64,000 bases of DNA from JBBDYH01 sp040901795. GTDB taxonomy: Bacteria > Planctomycetota > Planctomycetia > Pirellulales > JALHPA01. The stretch is from assembly GCA_040901795.1 (NCBI GenBank), contig JBBDYH010000114.1:26031-90030 (forward strand), in the 5' to 3' direction. Each line of letters starts with the position of its first letter. Position 1 is the stretch's first letter. Below, one piece after another: positions 1 through 8,116 of this stretch. Under the pieces are notes generated by a model, which worked only from the letters and a program-made list of their open reading frames with translations, was not told the DNA's origin and made no database searches. The translations under genes and the position numbers were made by a program.

Positions 1-43
1 GATCAGGCAATCCTTGCATTATCCTTTTACGCTTGACGACACT

Positions 44-137
44 GCCTGACCGTCCGCTGAGCAAACCTCGCCATCGTGCTCCGGAGGCGAATCCCACGTT
101 TCCTGCGCACCCCGTCAGCAGAACTTGGACGTTAGGC
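44..137 (+). repeat. attC-like imperfect inverted repeat
   Basis: GCCTGAC (44-50) followed by CGTCC pairs with GGAC plus GTTAGGC (127-137), giving an imperfect inverted repeat with about 94 bp between outer ends. GTTAGGC fits the GTTRRRY R' core of integron attC sites and GCCTGAC is one base off RYYYAAC. An open reading frame starts 13 bp later, as in a gene cassette. No integrase and no second site downstream of the gene are visible, so this may be a relic or a chance match. Confidence 0.3.
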
Positions 138-149
138 TACAACATAAGC

Positions 150-581
150 ATGGAGCATCGCACCTACGTCACGTTTGAATGGGATACTGAGGACAATGCC
201 GAGTTCGACGCTGGCGGGAACATCGTCGCGCCGGGCGGCCGGCAGATCATCGAGGATCTGCAAAGGGGTCTGCGTCAGCGAGGTTTTTCGGTCACCGACG
301 TAGTGATGCACGAGTTCTACGGGTGGTCGTTCAATGCCATTTCGGAGCGAGTGCAGGTCTGGTGCATGATTCAGTATGCGGAACCCTGGCTTCTCGTCAC
401 CGATGTTCCGTTCTCACGTATGCACTGGCTTTTGGGCCGCAAGCCGAGGTTGCAGCACTCGCGCGTCTGCACAGCGATTCACGACGTACTTGCGTCGAGC
501 CGCAGAGCGCGGACGATTCAATGGTTCAGTCCTCGCGAGTACAACCAGAGTCAAGGCAGTGAAGGCGCTGACAGACCATAA
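150..581 (+). CDS. Hypothetical protein, cassette-like
   Basis: The protein has 143 residues from the ATG at 150. An in-frame start at 33 would add 39 residues that run through the attC-like repeat and look non-coding, so 150 is preferred. The sequence is soluble and rich in aromatic residues (start MEHRTYVTFEW), with no signal peptide or membrane segment. I do not recognise the family. It stands alone: about 720 bp without a convincing gene follows. Its position directly behind an attC-like repeat fits a captured gene cassette, but that is inference. Confidence 0.5.
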   Translation: MEHRTYVTFEWDTEDNAEFDAGGNIVAPGGRQIIEDLQRGLRQRGFSVTDVVMHEFYGWSFNAISERVQVWCMIQYAEPWLLVTDVPFSRMHWLLGRKPRLQHSRVCTAIHDVLASSRRARTIQWFSPREYNQSQGSEGADRP

Positions 582-1305
582 ATCTTGCTGCTTTTCATGC
601 GTCCGGCTTAGATCAATTCAATCTCAAGCATCGTATCCACAGATTGACGCTGTTCAATGCCATCGGGCCTCTCTGCGTCTCCGCGCCTCAGCGGTTCAAT
701 TAATTCTCTAGCATGGCACATAAAGGGGCTTGATAACCAGGCCGCTCTAGTGCATAAGAGTTCACAATTCCTCCAGCCGACCAGTCAGGCTCGCCCTGAG
801 CCGCCGAAGGATGCTGTTTCTCGCGGCGTTCTAGAAGAGTTTTCCGCGCTCCCTCCGCGCGCTGGCCAACCCTACAGGATTCGTTGAATGTATCCCTCCC
901 AACAACCGCCTTCCGATTTACGAAACTCGGGTGCCTTCGCCCGACCCTCATCGTCCTAAACCAAAAGGTACGAAGCATTACCTCCAATCCCATCCGTCCT
1001 CTGGCCCCGGAGTTTTTTACCAAAGTGACGTGTTTTGTGCACCAGAACTTTGTGTGGTAAAAAACCAAAAGACCATCCCTCCCTGCGTCCCACAGGACCG
1101 TCTTGGCCACCATTGCCTTGTGCGAGCGGATCCATGTTTGCCGACCCACTACGAGCGACTCATTGAAAACCCCTTCCACTTCTGCTCGAAAGGAGATTTA
1201 AGATCCCTACCTATTTCCGTCTCCGCTCACTGATGAACTGATCACTGATCACTCTCCTGTCTCCTGTCCCCTGCCACTGTCCTCTGTTCCTGACGCCTGA
1301 CGCCA
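582..1305. other. Gene-poor region
   Basis: Reading frames of 60-160 codons occur on both strands but none has family-like sequence or a ribosome-binding site, so I call no gene. The stretch holds a nested inverted repeat (1012-1065) and ends with a C/T-rich, quasi-tandem CTGATCACTGATCACT-like tract (about 1235-1300) of the sort repeated elsewhere in this window. No promoter is obvious. Confidence 0.5.
1012..1065. repeat. Nested inverted repeat
   Basis: GTTTTTTACC (1012-1021) and GGTAAAAAAC (1056-1065) are perfect 10-base complements. Inside them CAAAGT (1021-1026) pairs with ACTTTG (1047-1052). It could be a small MITE-like element or a bidirectional terminator; no second copy was noticed in the window. 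Confidence 0.5.
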
Positions 1306-2757
1306 ATGGCCACCCTCCATTTCCCCCAATCCTGCTGCCGAGCCGGCGTCGCCCGCCGCGACATCACTCCGCCGGTCGGGATTTATCACCGCATGTGGGG
1401 CGCCGCCACGCATGACCGTTCGACCGGCGTTCATCGGCCGCTTTTGGCCACGGCGCTCGTGCTCGAATCGCAGGATCCTGGGTCTCTCGGGCGTCACGTG
1501 CTGGTCGCCGTCGACCATTGCCTGCTCCGCGCCAACGACATGGCGAAACTGCATTCGACGGTCTGCGCTACGACGGGAACCGCGGAGCACGAACTGCAGA
1601 TCGCGTTCTCGCACACGCACGGCGCAGGACTGATGGATCGCTCGCGCGAGGCGCTGCCCGGCGGTGAACTCATCGGGCCGTACTTGGATCGGCTGGCGGT
1701 GTTAATATCCGAGGCCGTACAGGAGGCCGTAGCGCACCTTCAGTCAGCAATGCTCGTTTACGGCGCGGGCCATTGCGAACTGGCGGCGCACCGCGATTAC
1801 TGGGACGAGGCCAGTCAGCAGTTCGTCTGCGGATTCAACCCGCAGGGCCCGACCGACAACACGTTGCAATTGGCGCGCGTCGAGGATCTGGCCGGTAAGA
1901 CGCTGGCCGTCGTGGTCAACTACGCTTGTCATCCCACGACATTGGCCTGGGACAATACGCTGATCAGTCCCGACTACATCGGCGCCATGCGCGAAGTTGT
2001 GGAGCAAGCTCAGGGCGGCCTGTGTGTCTTTTTTCAGGGAGCGTCGGGGGATCTTGGGCCGCCCGAAGGCTACGTCGGCGATCCCGCGGTGGCGGATCGA
2101 AATGGAAGGCAACTGGGCTACGCCGTGCTATCGGCATTGGAGAAGCTACCGCAAGCGGGATTGCGGTATGAATACGCCGAACCGGTCGTTTCCGGCGCTA
2201 CGATCGGCGTTTGGCGATACGCGCCGGTTTCAGAAAACGCGGACCACCTCCAGATATGGCGCTCGCGGGATTGGACACTGGAGCTACCGTATCGCGCCGA
2301 CCTGCCGACCATTGAACAGACGAGGGCGGAGCTTGCCCATTGGCAGCAGGCGGAACAAGCGGCGCAACAGACTCATGACGCCGCGACGGCAAGGGACTGT
2401 CGTGCGCGCGTGGAACGTATGACTCGACAACTGATGCGAATTGGCCAGCTCCCGCCTGGGTCACACTTTCCGTTGTCGGTCACGCTCTGGCGACTGGGAG
2501 ATGGTTATTGGCTAATGCTGGAAGGAGAGTATTATCACGCGTTGCAACGGGTGCTGCGCGAGCGATTCCCGTCGACGCCGCTGATTGTGGCGACGGTTGT
2601 CAACGGCTGGCGGCCGGCATATCTGCCGACGCGGAACACGTATGGGCTCGGCATTTATCAAGAGCAAGTCGCGGTGTTGGCGCCCGGCTGCCTGGAAACG
2701 GTAATCGAAGCGGTGGCGGAACAGATCGCCGCCTGGCAGCGGGACACGGCTCTGTAG
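1306..2757 (+). CDS. Neutral/alkaline ceramidase-like protein
   Basis: This 483-residue protein resembles the N-terminal domain of neutral/alkaline non-lysosomal ceramidases, zinc amidohydrolases that cleave N-acyl-sphingosine. Family hallmarks seen are RAGVARRDITPP at the start, the histidine pair in FSHTHGAG, NYACHPTT and the QGASGD segment. No signal peptide is visible, unlike secreted ceramidases, and it is shorter because the C-terminal immunoglobulin-like domain is missing. Planctomycetes carry many such single-domain paralogues whose substrates are unknown. It heads a plus-strand cluster with a DHDPS-family lyase and a galactonate-dehydratase-like enzyme, which favours a carbohydrate or amide substrate over ceramide. 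The TAG stop lies in the end of a palindromic element. Confidence 0.8.
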   Translation: MATLHFPQSCCRAGVARRDITPPVGIYHRMWGAATHDRSTGVHRPLLATALVLESQDPGSLGRHVLVAVDHCLLRANDMAKLHSTVCATTGTAEHELQIAFSHTHGAGLMDRSREALPGGELIGPYLDRLAVLISEAVQEAVAHLQSAMLVYGAGHCELAAHRDYWDEASQQFVCGFNPQGPTDNTLQLARVEDLAGKTLAVVVNYACHPTTLAWDNTLISPDYIGAMREVVEQAQGGLCVFFQGASGDLGPPEGYVGDPAVADRNGRQLGYAVLSALEKLPQAGLRYEYAEPVVSGATIGVWRYAPVSENADHLQIWRSRDWTLELPYRADLPTIEQTRAELAHWQQAEQAAQQTHDAATARDCRARVERMTRQLMRIGQLPPGSHFPLSVTLWRLGDGYWLMLEGEYYHALQRVLRERFPSTPLIVATVVNGWRPAYLPTRNTYGLGIYQEQVAVLAPGCLETVIEAVAEQIAAWQRDTAL

Positions 2758-2846
2758 GGATCGGCCTCCGTGCCGATCCGTTGGGCGAGTTTGTGTAGCT
2801 ACGCGAGTTAGCGGTTCCGGAACGCCACGGAGGGCGTTCCCTACAG
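2752..2846. repeat. Palindromic element with CTGTAGGGA ends
   Basis: CTGTAGGGA (2752-2760) and TCCCTACAG (2838-2846) form the outer inverted repeat. Inner blocks GATCGG...CCGATC and GGAACGCC...GGCGTTCC make further hairpins. The left end includes the TAG stop of the ceramidase-like gene, and the right end abuts the AGAGG ribosome-binding site of the next gene, so the element fills the intergenic space. Confidence 0.75.
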
Positions 2847-2858
2847 AGGTTAATTATT

Positions 2859-3788
2859 ATGAGTGTGAGATCTGACGACACCATCGAGCAGGATCGGCGA
2901 TGTCTGCAAGGCGTCATCTCCGTCTTCCAGACTCCCTATCACGTTGACGAGTCAATCGACTTTGCCGCGCTGGAGAGGGAGATCAACTGGGTCTTCGATT
3001 GCGGCGCCAACGGAATCGCGATGGCCATGGTCTCAGAGGTGCTGCGGCTCTCGACCGACGAACGGCGCGCGTTGGCCGAAGCGGCCTGCCGCTCGGCGCG
3101 CGGCCGCGGGACGGTGGTGATCAGCGTCGGGGCCGAAAGCAGCAAGCTGGCCGAAGAGTTCGCGCGGCACGCCGAGCAGTGCGGCGCTCAGGCGCTCATG
3201 GCCATACCGCCGGTGACTACGGCGCTCGACGAAGACGAGCTGATGCGATACTTCGCGCGGATTCTCGGTGCTTGCGAGCTACCGTTGATCGTGCAAGACG
3301 CCAGTGGTTACGTCGGCCGACCCATGCCGGTGTCGCTTTACTGGCGCCTGCTCGACGAACACGGCGAGCGCGTGTACTTCAAACCCGAGGCGACGCCGAT
3401 CGGCCCGCGGCTTTCCGCCTTGCGCGAGGCGACCGGCGGCAAGGCGCGCGTGTTCGAAGGCACCGGCGGGATGGCCCTTGTGGACAGCTTTCGCCGCGGC
3501 GTTGTCGGCACGATCCCCGGCGCCGACCTGGTGCTAGGAATTGTCGCACTCTGGCAAGCGCTTGAGGCCGGTGATGACCAACGCGCCTATCAGCTTTCGC
3601 TGCCAATCAGCGCGCTCGTGTCGCTGCAGACGAGTCTCGACGCCTTCTTGGCCATCGAAAAATACCTGCTGGTGAAGCAAGGAATACTAAGCGACGCACG
3701 TATCCGGGGGCCAGTCGCGTTTGTGCTCGACGAGGAAACGCGCAGGGAAGTGGATCGACTGTTCGAGTTGGTGATGCGCGCGCTGTGA
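2859..3788 (+). CDS. Dihydrodipicolinate synthase/NAL-family lyase
   Basis: The 309-residue protein has the class I aldolase-like TIM barrel of the DHDPS/N-acetylneuraminate lyase family, which forms a Schiff base with a keto acid. The likely catalytic lysine is Lys175 in YFKPEA. The usual YNVPGRT block with its tyrosine is replaced by LIVQDASG, and the GTTGE-like loop by AMVSE, so it is not a canonical DapA. With the galactonate-dehydratase-like gene 162 bp downstream, a role on a 2-keto-3-deoxy sugar acid is plausible. AGAGG at 2845-2849, nine bases before the ATG, fixes the start. Confidence 0.85.
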   Translation: MSVRSDDTIEQDRRCLQGVISVFQTPYHVDESIDFAALEREINWVFDCGANGIAMAMVSEVLRLSTDERRALAEAACRSARGRGTVVISVGAESSKLAEEFARHAEQCGAQALMAIPPVTTALDEDELMRYFARILGACELPLIVQDASGYVGRPMPVSLYWRLLDEHGERVYFKPEATPIGPRLSALREATGGKARVFEGTGGMALVDSFRRGVVGTIPGADLVLGIVALWQALEAGDDQRAYQLSLPISALVSLQTSLDAFLAIEKYLLVKQGILSDARIRGPVAFVLDEETRREVDRLFELVMRAL

Positions 3789-3791
3789 CTT

Positions 3792-3911
3792 GTTCCTAGG
3801 CTCCGCCTAGGAACACACTGGCTGCGAGGCTCCGCCTCGCGTGATGAATTGACGCCAAGAACAGCAGGCAGAGCCTGCCAGACATTGCGTTCCCAGGCGG
3901 AGCCTGGGAAC
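3792..3911. repeat. Composite four-hairpin element, copy 1
   Basis: Four short palindromes follow one another: GTTCCTAGGC...GCCTAGGAAC, GCGAGGC...GCCTCGC, GGCAGGC...GCCTGCC and GTTCCCAGGC...GCCTGGGAAC. The same four units in the same order, inverted, occur at 19494-19604. It begins four bases after the stop of the lyase gene and may act as a terminator. A short CCAGACACCAGAC tandem follows (about 3918-3942). Confidence 0.85.
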
Positions 3912-3950
3912 GAGTAGACACCAGACGACCAGACACCAGACACTCCTCAC

Positions 3951-5129
3951 ATGAAAATCATCAAAATCGAAACCCTCGTCTGCAACGCCCGCATGCGAAA
4001 TTGGATTTTCGTCAAGGTCCTCACCGACCAGCCGGGGCTCTGGGGTTGGGGCGAGGCGACGCTGGAATGGCACACGCGCGCGGTGGTTGGCGCGATCGAA
4101 GATCTGTCGCAGTTGCTCATCGGCGAAGATCCGACCCGGATCGAGCACTTGTGGCAAATGATGTATCGCCAGCATTTCTGGCATGGCACGGGCATTGTCC
4201 GCGGCACCGCGATCAGCGGCATCGACATCGCCCTCTGGGACATCTTGGGCAAGACTCACGGCGTCCCCTGTCACAAGCTTTGGGGCGGCCCGGTCCGCGA
4301 TTATGTGCGAACCTACAGCCATCTTGGCGGCGGCCGGATGGAGGCGATGTACGAGACGCGGCCAAGCGACGCCGGCCGCTTCGCTGATTTGGCGCAGCAA
4401 GCCGTTGCCGATGGCTTCACCGCCTTCAAGTGCATGGCGGTCCCCGAGACCGCGCCGATCGACGGCTTGCAGCCGATTCGTTACGCGGAAGCCTGCGTGG
4501 CAGCAATGCGCGAAGCCGTAGGCGACTCGATCGATGTCATGGTCGATTGTCACGCTCGACCCTCGCCGCGGATGGGCGTGCTCTTTGCTCGGGCGCTCGA
4601 ACCGTTCGGGCTTTATTTCCTCGAAGAACCCTGCTGGCCGGAGAACGTCGATGGTCTGGCCGAAGTGCAACGCTCCGTCGCGACACCGATCGCCACCGGC
4701 GAACGGCTGGTCAGCCAGCACGCCTTTCGCGAGATACTGGAGAAGCGGGCCTGTAGTGTCCTGCAGCCGGACATCACCCACTGCGGCGGCTTGAGCGAAG
4801 CCCGGCGGATCGCAGCCATGGCCGAAGCGTATCGCGTGGCGCTTGCGCCGCACAACCCCCAAGGCCCGGTGAGTACGGCCGCCAGCCTAGAGTTCGGCTT
4901 CGCCACGCCCAGTTACATTATCTGCGAGACAGTGCACCTTGACGTGCCGTGGCGCAGCGACGTTGTCCGCGAAGGTTATGTGGTGGAATCGCAGGGTCGG
5001 CTCGTTCGACCGAGCACTCGGCCCGGCCTGGGAATTGAGATCAATGAGGACGAAGTTCGTAAGCACCCATTCCAGCAGGAAGTGTTGCAGCGATCGTTCT
5101 ACGCCGACGGCGCGGTGGGGGACTGGTAA
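3951..5129 (+). CDS. Mandelate racemase/enolase-superfamily dehydratase, galactonate-dehydratase-like
   Basis: The 392-residue protein is an enolase-superfamily member that would dehydrate a sugar acid to a 2-keto-3-deoxy acid. Motifs match D-galactonate dehydratase: [21 protein letters not shown] and APHNPQGP. Asp199, His201, Glu225, Glu251 and His301 reproduce the residue spacing I recall for Asp183, His185, Glu209, Glu235 and His285 of E. coli DgoD, giving the three metal ligands and two acid/base histidines. N-terminal lid domain is about 1-120, barrel about 135-370. The preceding lyase gene could cleave its product. The exact sugar acid cannot be read from the sequence. Confidence 0.85.
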   Translation: MKIIKIETLVCNARMRNWIFVKVLTDQPGLWGWGEATLEWHTRAVVGAIEDLSQLLIGEDPTRIEHLWQMMYRQHFWHGTGIVRGTAISGIDIALWDILGKTHGVPCHKLWGGPVRDYVRTYSHLGGGRMEAMYETRPSDAGRFADLAQQAVADGFTAFKCMAVPETAPIDGLQPIRYAEACVAAMREAVGDSIDVMVDCHARPSPRMGVLFARALEPFGLYFLEEPCWPENVDGLAEVQRSVATPIATGERLVSQHAFREILEKRACSVLQPDITHCGGLSEARRIAAMAEAYRVALAPHNPQGPVSTAASLEFGFATPSYIICETVHLDVPWRSDVVREGYVVESQGRLVRPSTRPGLGIEINEDEVRKHPFQQEVLQRSFYADGAVGDW

Positions 5130-5148
5130 ACATCGCGTTCGATGTCAG

Positions 5149-5496
5149 CTATGCGGTCTTTGGCATTATCTGCACGTAGATCCGCTCGGGGGCCCGCTCA
5201 AAATACTTGAACAGCGCCGGACAGAGCCAGCCCTCCAATTCAAACGCCGGGCTATAGTACCAATTGCCGCCGCTCTCCTCCCGCCGCCAAAGGAATTCGA
5301 ACTGCGCGCCAGGGAATGGCCGCGACGAGAACAGGACGGTCATCCCGGCGGCAGCGTTGGGGATGTTCTCCGCCATCCGATCTAGGATTGTATCGGCGCC
5401 CGCGATGAACGGCTCTTGAACAAGCCCCACCTTCGGATCATCAAACACCCACACGCCTTCGTACTTGTAGGGGTGAATGATGAGGATTGAGTTCAT
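5149..5496 (-). CDS. DUF6717-like hypothetical protein
   Basis: A 115-residue soluble protein beginning MNSILIIHPYKYEGVWVFDD. It resembles a small uncharacterised bacterial family that I recall as DUF6717; that assignment is from memory. It is rich in aromatic residues and has no signal peptide or membrane segment. It converges on the dehydratase gene (19 bp between stops). No clear ribosome-binding site precedes the ATG. Function unknown. Confidence 0.65.
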   Translation of the reverse strand: MNSILIIHPYKYEGVWVFDDPKVGLVQEPFIAGADTILDRMAENIPNAAAGMTVLFSSRPFPGAQFEFLWRREESGGNWYYSPAFELEGWLCPALFKYFERAPERIYVQIMPKTA

Positions 5497-5511
5497 CGAT
5501 ACATACCGCTC

Positions 5512-6159
5512 TCATTTGTCGTGGCTGTGGTCATCCTGGTTTTGGCCACGGTCATTGCTTTTGGAACGTGTCTTTTCCGCAGCACTTCTTGGTTCGGCCT
5601 CGGCGACCGTAATTCGGGCGAAATCATCGCCGATCAACACATTGCGGAGGTCTGTGAGACGGACCGTGTACGTTTTGCGACCGACGGAGAACTCAACGCT
5701 GTCGCCTTGCGAGAGAGAGGTTCTTTCGACAAGCGGTTCGTCGTCTTCGGCCAAAACGGACAAAAACACCTGGCCCTCGGTGATGTCGCCGAGCCGAATC
5801 CGCACCGAGCCGTCCGAGCCGGGAATCGCTCGCTCCTCGCGTTGCAAAACCGACATTTCGACCGATTTCGACGCGAGTTCAAGCGATGGGGCCGCCTCGT
5901 CGGCCGACCGTTGTTCCTTTCGCTGCTTGGCGCGCGTGGGATTGCCCTCATCCTGCCATCGTCCGCGAGAGATCCTGCTCCAGCACTGCCCCGTGGAAGT
6001 ATCGATCACAAAGATCTGCCGATCGGGGCCAGCGAAAAGCTGATATCTGCCGATCTGGCGAGTGTCGCTTGGCGCCTCGACTTTTTGAGCGACGGCAAGC
6101 TGCTCGCTCATGGCAAGCGCCGTTGCGGCAACCAGTAGAAATCGAAAGGTTCTGGTCAT
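5512..6159 (-). CDS. Secreted hypothetical protein
   Basis: The 215-residue protein starts at the ATG at 6159, six bases behind AAGGAG; a longer in-frame start at 6222 lacks such a site. MTRTFRFLLVAATALAMSEQ... with LAVAQ is a Sec signal peptide. The mature part holds a short domain ending in a cysteine-tryptophan pair (residues 25-60), a charged linker and a beta-rich C-terminal domain, then a Lys/Asp/His-rich tail. I do not recognise the family. It follows the DUF4870 gene by 62 bp and may be cotranscribed with it. Confidence 0.65.
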   Translation of the reverse strand: MTRTFRFLLVAATALAMSEQLAVAQKVEAPSDTRQIGRYQLFAGPDRQIFVIDTSTGQCWSRISRGRWQDEGNPTRAKQRKEQRSADEAAPSLELASKSVEMSVLQREERAIPGSDGSVRIRLGDITEGQVFLSVLAEDDEPLVERTSLSQGDSVEFSVGRKTYTVRLTDLRNVLIGDDFARITVAEAEPRSAAEKTRSKSNDRGQNQDDHSHDK

Positions 6160-6221
6160 GGCGATGCTCCTTGAACAAGCGCCCCTCTGCCGAGCCTCCG
6201 ACAATCTAACGACTCTTTGCA

Positions 6222-6692
6222 CTACTTCAAAAAATCAATCGACAATGGATACCGCCACACCTCGCCTGCACTGGCCTTGAGCCCGCCGATGATGGGGAAT
6301 ACAACCCCCAGGATGCCCAGCGCGATCAACAACGGGACACCCACAATCAAAAAGATCAGGATCACACACAGAATGGCATAGATGAACGCGGAAATGATCC
6401 AATTGACGACGATCTTGCCGTGAATATCAATTTCCGGCAACTCAGTCTTCTTGAGTTGCCAGATCACAATGGGCGCCACCAGGCCCGCAAACGGGATAAT
6501 AAACCCCGCCAGCAGCGAGAGATGCAAAAACATTGCCCACTGGTTCGTTTCGCGCGCAAGCGCGGCGGGATCGTGGGCGGTGAGATCACGACGGTCGAAT
6601 AGCGCCGCCTTAGCCTGGGCGAACTCCTCGTCCGAGAGGGCCCCGCTTTGGTGAAGCTGCTGGAGCTTCTGAAGTTCGTCAGTGAGGTTCAT
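6222..6692 (-). CDS. SHOCT plus DUF4870 membrane protein
   Basis: The 156-residue protein has an N-terminal SHOCT-like helix pair (LQKLQQLHQSGALSDEEFAQ, residues 6-25), which is usually an oligomerisation segment, followed by a DUF4870 (Tic20-like) membrane domain with three to four hydrophobic helices between about residues 50 and 145, including an acidic DIHGK segment before NWIISAF. Members of the family are uncharacterised inner-membrane proteins. It is probably in one transcript with the secreted protein downstream. Confidence 0.8.
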   Translation of the reverse strand: MNLTDELQKLQQLHQSGALSDEEFAQAKAALFDRRDLTAHDPAALARETNQWAMFLHLSLLAGFIIPFAGLVAPIVIWQLKKTELPEIDIHGKIVVNWIISAFIYAILCVILIFLIVGVPLLIALGILGVVFPIIGGLKASAGEVWRYPLSIDFLK

Positions 6693-6708
6693 GGTATCGT
6701 CGTGTTTG

Positions 6709-6915
6709 TCACTTTACGCCCACGGTCTCGGTCGGCAGGACGGTCAGATACTCTCGCACGTCCAACTGCATGCGGTCAATCTCGGCTATGAAGCCAGAAA
6801 CAGCCGCTCGGTAATTCACCGGATTTGTTTCCGTTTTTCGCAGATTTGCCACCTGATTCTGAAACCAGGCGATGCGCTCCAGAGTTGTTTGAAGTTGTTG
6901 ATCGTTTGCAATCAT
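6709..6915 (-). CDS. Small conserved hypothetical protein, helical
   Basis: A 68-residue protein starting MIANDQQLQTTLERIAWF. The ATG at 6915 sits five bases behind GGAG; a GTG at 6930 would add five residues but lies too close to that site. It is predicted to be all helical and resembles a widespread family of small uncharacterised proteins with the segment TNPVNYRAAVSGFIAEIDRM. The gene follows the 144-residue protein encoded upstream by 27 bp, so the two look like one operon. The layout is toxin-antitoxin-like, but no toxin fold is recognisable. Confidence 0.65.
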   Translation of the reverse strand: MIANDQQLQTTLERIAWFQNQVANLRKTETNPVNYRAAVSGFIAEIDRMQLDVREYLTVLPTETVGVK

Positions 6916-6942
6916 CGTTGCTCCAGCCACCTGCGCGACCGT

Positions 6943-7377
6943 TCAGCCGCGGCGGCGCAGCGACCATGATCTTACCGTTCCATCGTCGGCGTATTCGATT
7001 GATTCAATCGCGCTGGATGCCGGCGAATCAAGGCAGAGACGTTCAATCTCCTCGTATAAATGCTTAGCTAGCTTGCTGAGCATCCAGTTGGTCGACCACA
7101 TATTCCCGAAAGTTAATTCCTGGCGACCAACAGTGGACTTGATCTCGGAATCATCAGCTTTGTTGAGCCGAGTAACTAGTTCCTGCCAGTCAACTTTCGC
7201 AGCACCGTGCTCCCCGGCAACCTCGCGCGACAGGACTGCCATTTTGTCCAGCAGTCGGGCAAGTCCCGCACCGGGCGAAAGAACGTCGTCGATGACTGCA
7301 TCTGACACAAGCTGAAACGCCACCGTATCGGCGTTTGAGCGCGGCAATTGATCGCTGAGTTGATCAGAGTTCGGCAA
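6943..7377 (-). CDS. Hypothetical protein, TTG start
   Basis: A 144-residue soluble protein. The first plausible start is TTG at 7377, preceded by GGGGAG at a six-base distance; the next methionine is 45 residues in. The sequence is mixed helix with a hydrophobic core segment around FGNMWSTNWMLSKLAKHLYEEIERL, and has no transmembrane stretch. No family is recognised. It is the first gene of a two-gene unit with the 68-residue protein. Confidence 0.55.
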   Translation of the reverse strand: MPNSDQLSDQLPRSNADTVAFQLVSDAVIDDVLSPGAGLARLLDKMAVLSREVAGEHGAAKVDWQELVTRLNKADDSEIKSTVGRQELTFGNMWSTNWMLSKLAKHLYEEIERLCLDSPASSAIESIEYADDGTVRSWSLRRRG

Positions 7378-7421
7378 TTGATACTCCCCGAATGCCGTCG
7401 TGACTCAGCAGCGCTCGTTTC

Positions 7422-7853
7422 CTACCCGTGCAGATACGACTTCAGGTAATGGTTCTCCATCGTCAACGCATCGTGCTGCGCCTTGACGATATCGCCGATC
7501 GAGACCAGGCCGACCAGTTCGTCGTTTTCGAGCACCGGCAGATGGCGGATGCGGTTTTCGGTCATCACGCCCATGGTGTCTTCGACCGAGTCCGAGGGCG
7601 ATCCGGTTACCACGTCCGTGGTCATCACTTCACCTGCCTCGGTCGTCTCCAAATGCCGGCGCGCGGCACACGCGCGGAGAATGTCCCGCTCGGTAATGAT
7701 ACCGAGCATGCGCTTGCAGTCGTCCTCGCCGCAGACCATCAGTGAACCGATGTTGTGGCGTACGAGCACTTGCACGACCTCCGCCAGCGCAGCCGAGGGG
7801 CCAATCGAATGGACCTTGTAGCCTTTATGGGCCAAGATGTCGGCGAGCTTCAT
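7422..7853 (-). CDS. Two-CBS-domain protein
   Basis: The 143-residue protein is a stand-alone Bateman module of two CBS domains, about residues 8-66 and 77-137. Motifs are IGSLMVCGEDD...GIITERDI in the first and NRIRHLPVLENDELVGLVSIGDIV in the second. Such proteins bind adenine nucleotides and regulate partners, but no partner is fused or clearly linked here. GGAG nine bases upstream of the ATG supports the start. About 260 bp upstream to the arsC stop contains no gene I can support. Confidence 0.9.
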   Translation of the reverse strand: MKLADILAHKGYKVHSIGPSAALAEVVQVLVRHNIGSLMVCGEDDCKRMLGIITERDILRACAARRHLETTEAGEVMTTDVVTGSPSDSVEDTMGVMTENRIRHLPVLENDELVGLVSIGDIVKAQHDALTMENHYLKSYLHG

Positions 7854-8116
7854 TTTGCAGTTCTCCAGACAACGAACCGGTAGATGAGATGAGGGACAAG
7901 AGGGCCTTCACTGTCCGGCGCGCAAATGCGAGAAGACCAGCATATCCCGCCGGCCGCAGCAAGTCAAAGTTTCGCGCAGAAATCGCTTGAAGACCGTGAA
8001 AGCTTTCACGAAGACTGTGGTTCGCCACGATGTGCCTCTGCAGCCGCGTGGCAGGACCAGTTTTCAGCGATTGCGAGACCTTCCGCCGAATGCGCACGTT
8101 TGAGACCTGCCGGGCA

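Noticed and set aside
3807..4862. Long minus-strand reading frame opposite the dehydratase gene (351 codons)
   Set aside because: The plus strand encodes an enolase-superfamily enzyme with all catalytic residues; the opposite frame is a shadow caused by high GC at third positions.
6709..7377. Toxin-antitoxin naming for the two-gene unit
   Set aside because: Layout alone is not enough; no toxin or antitoxin fold or motif is recognisable.
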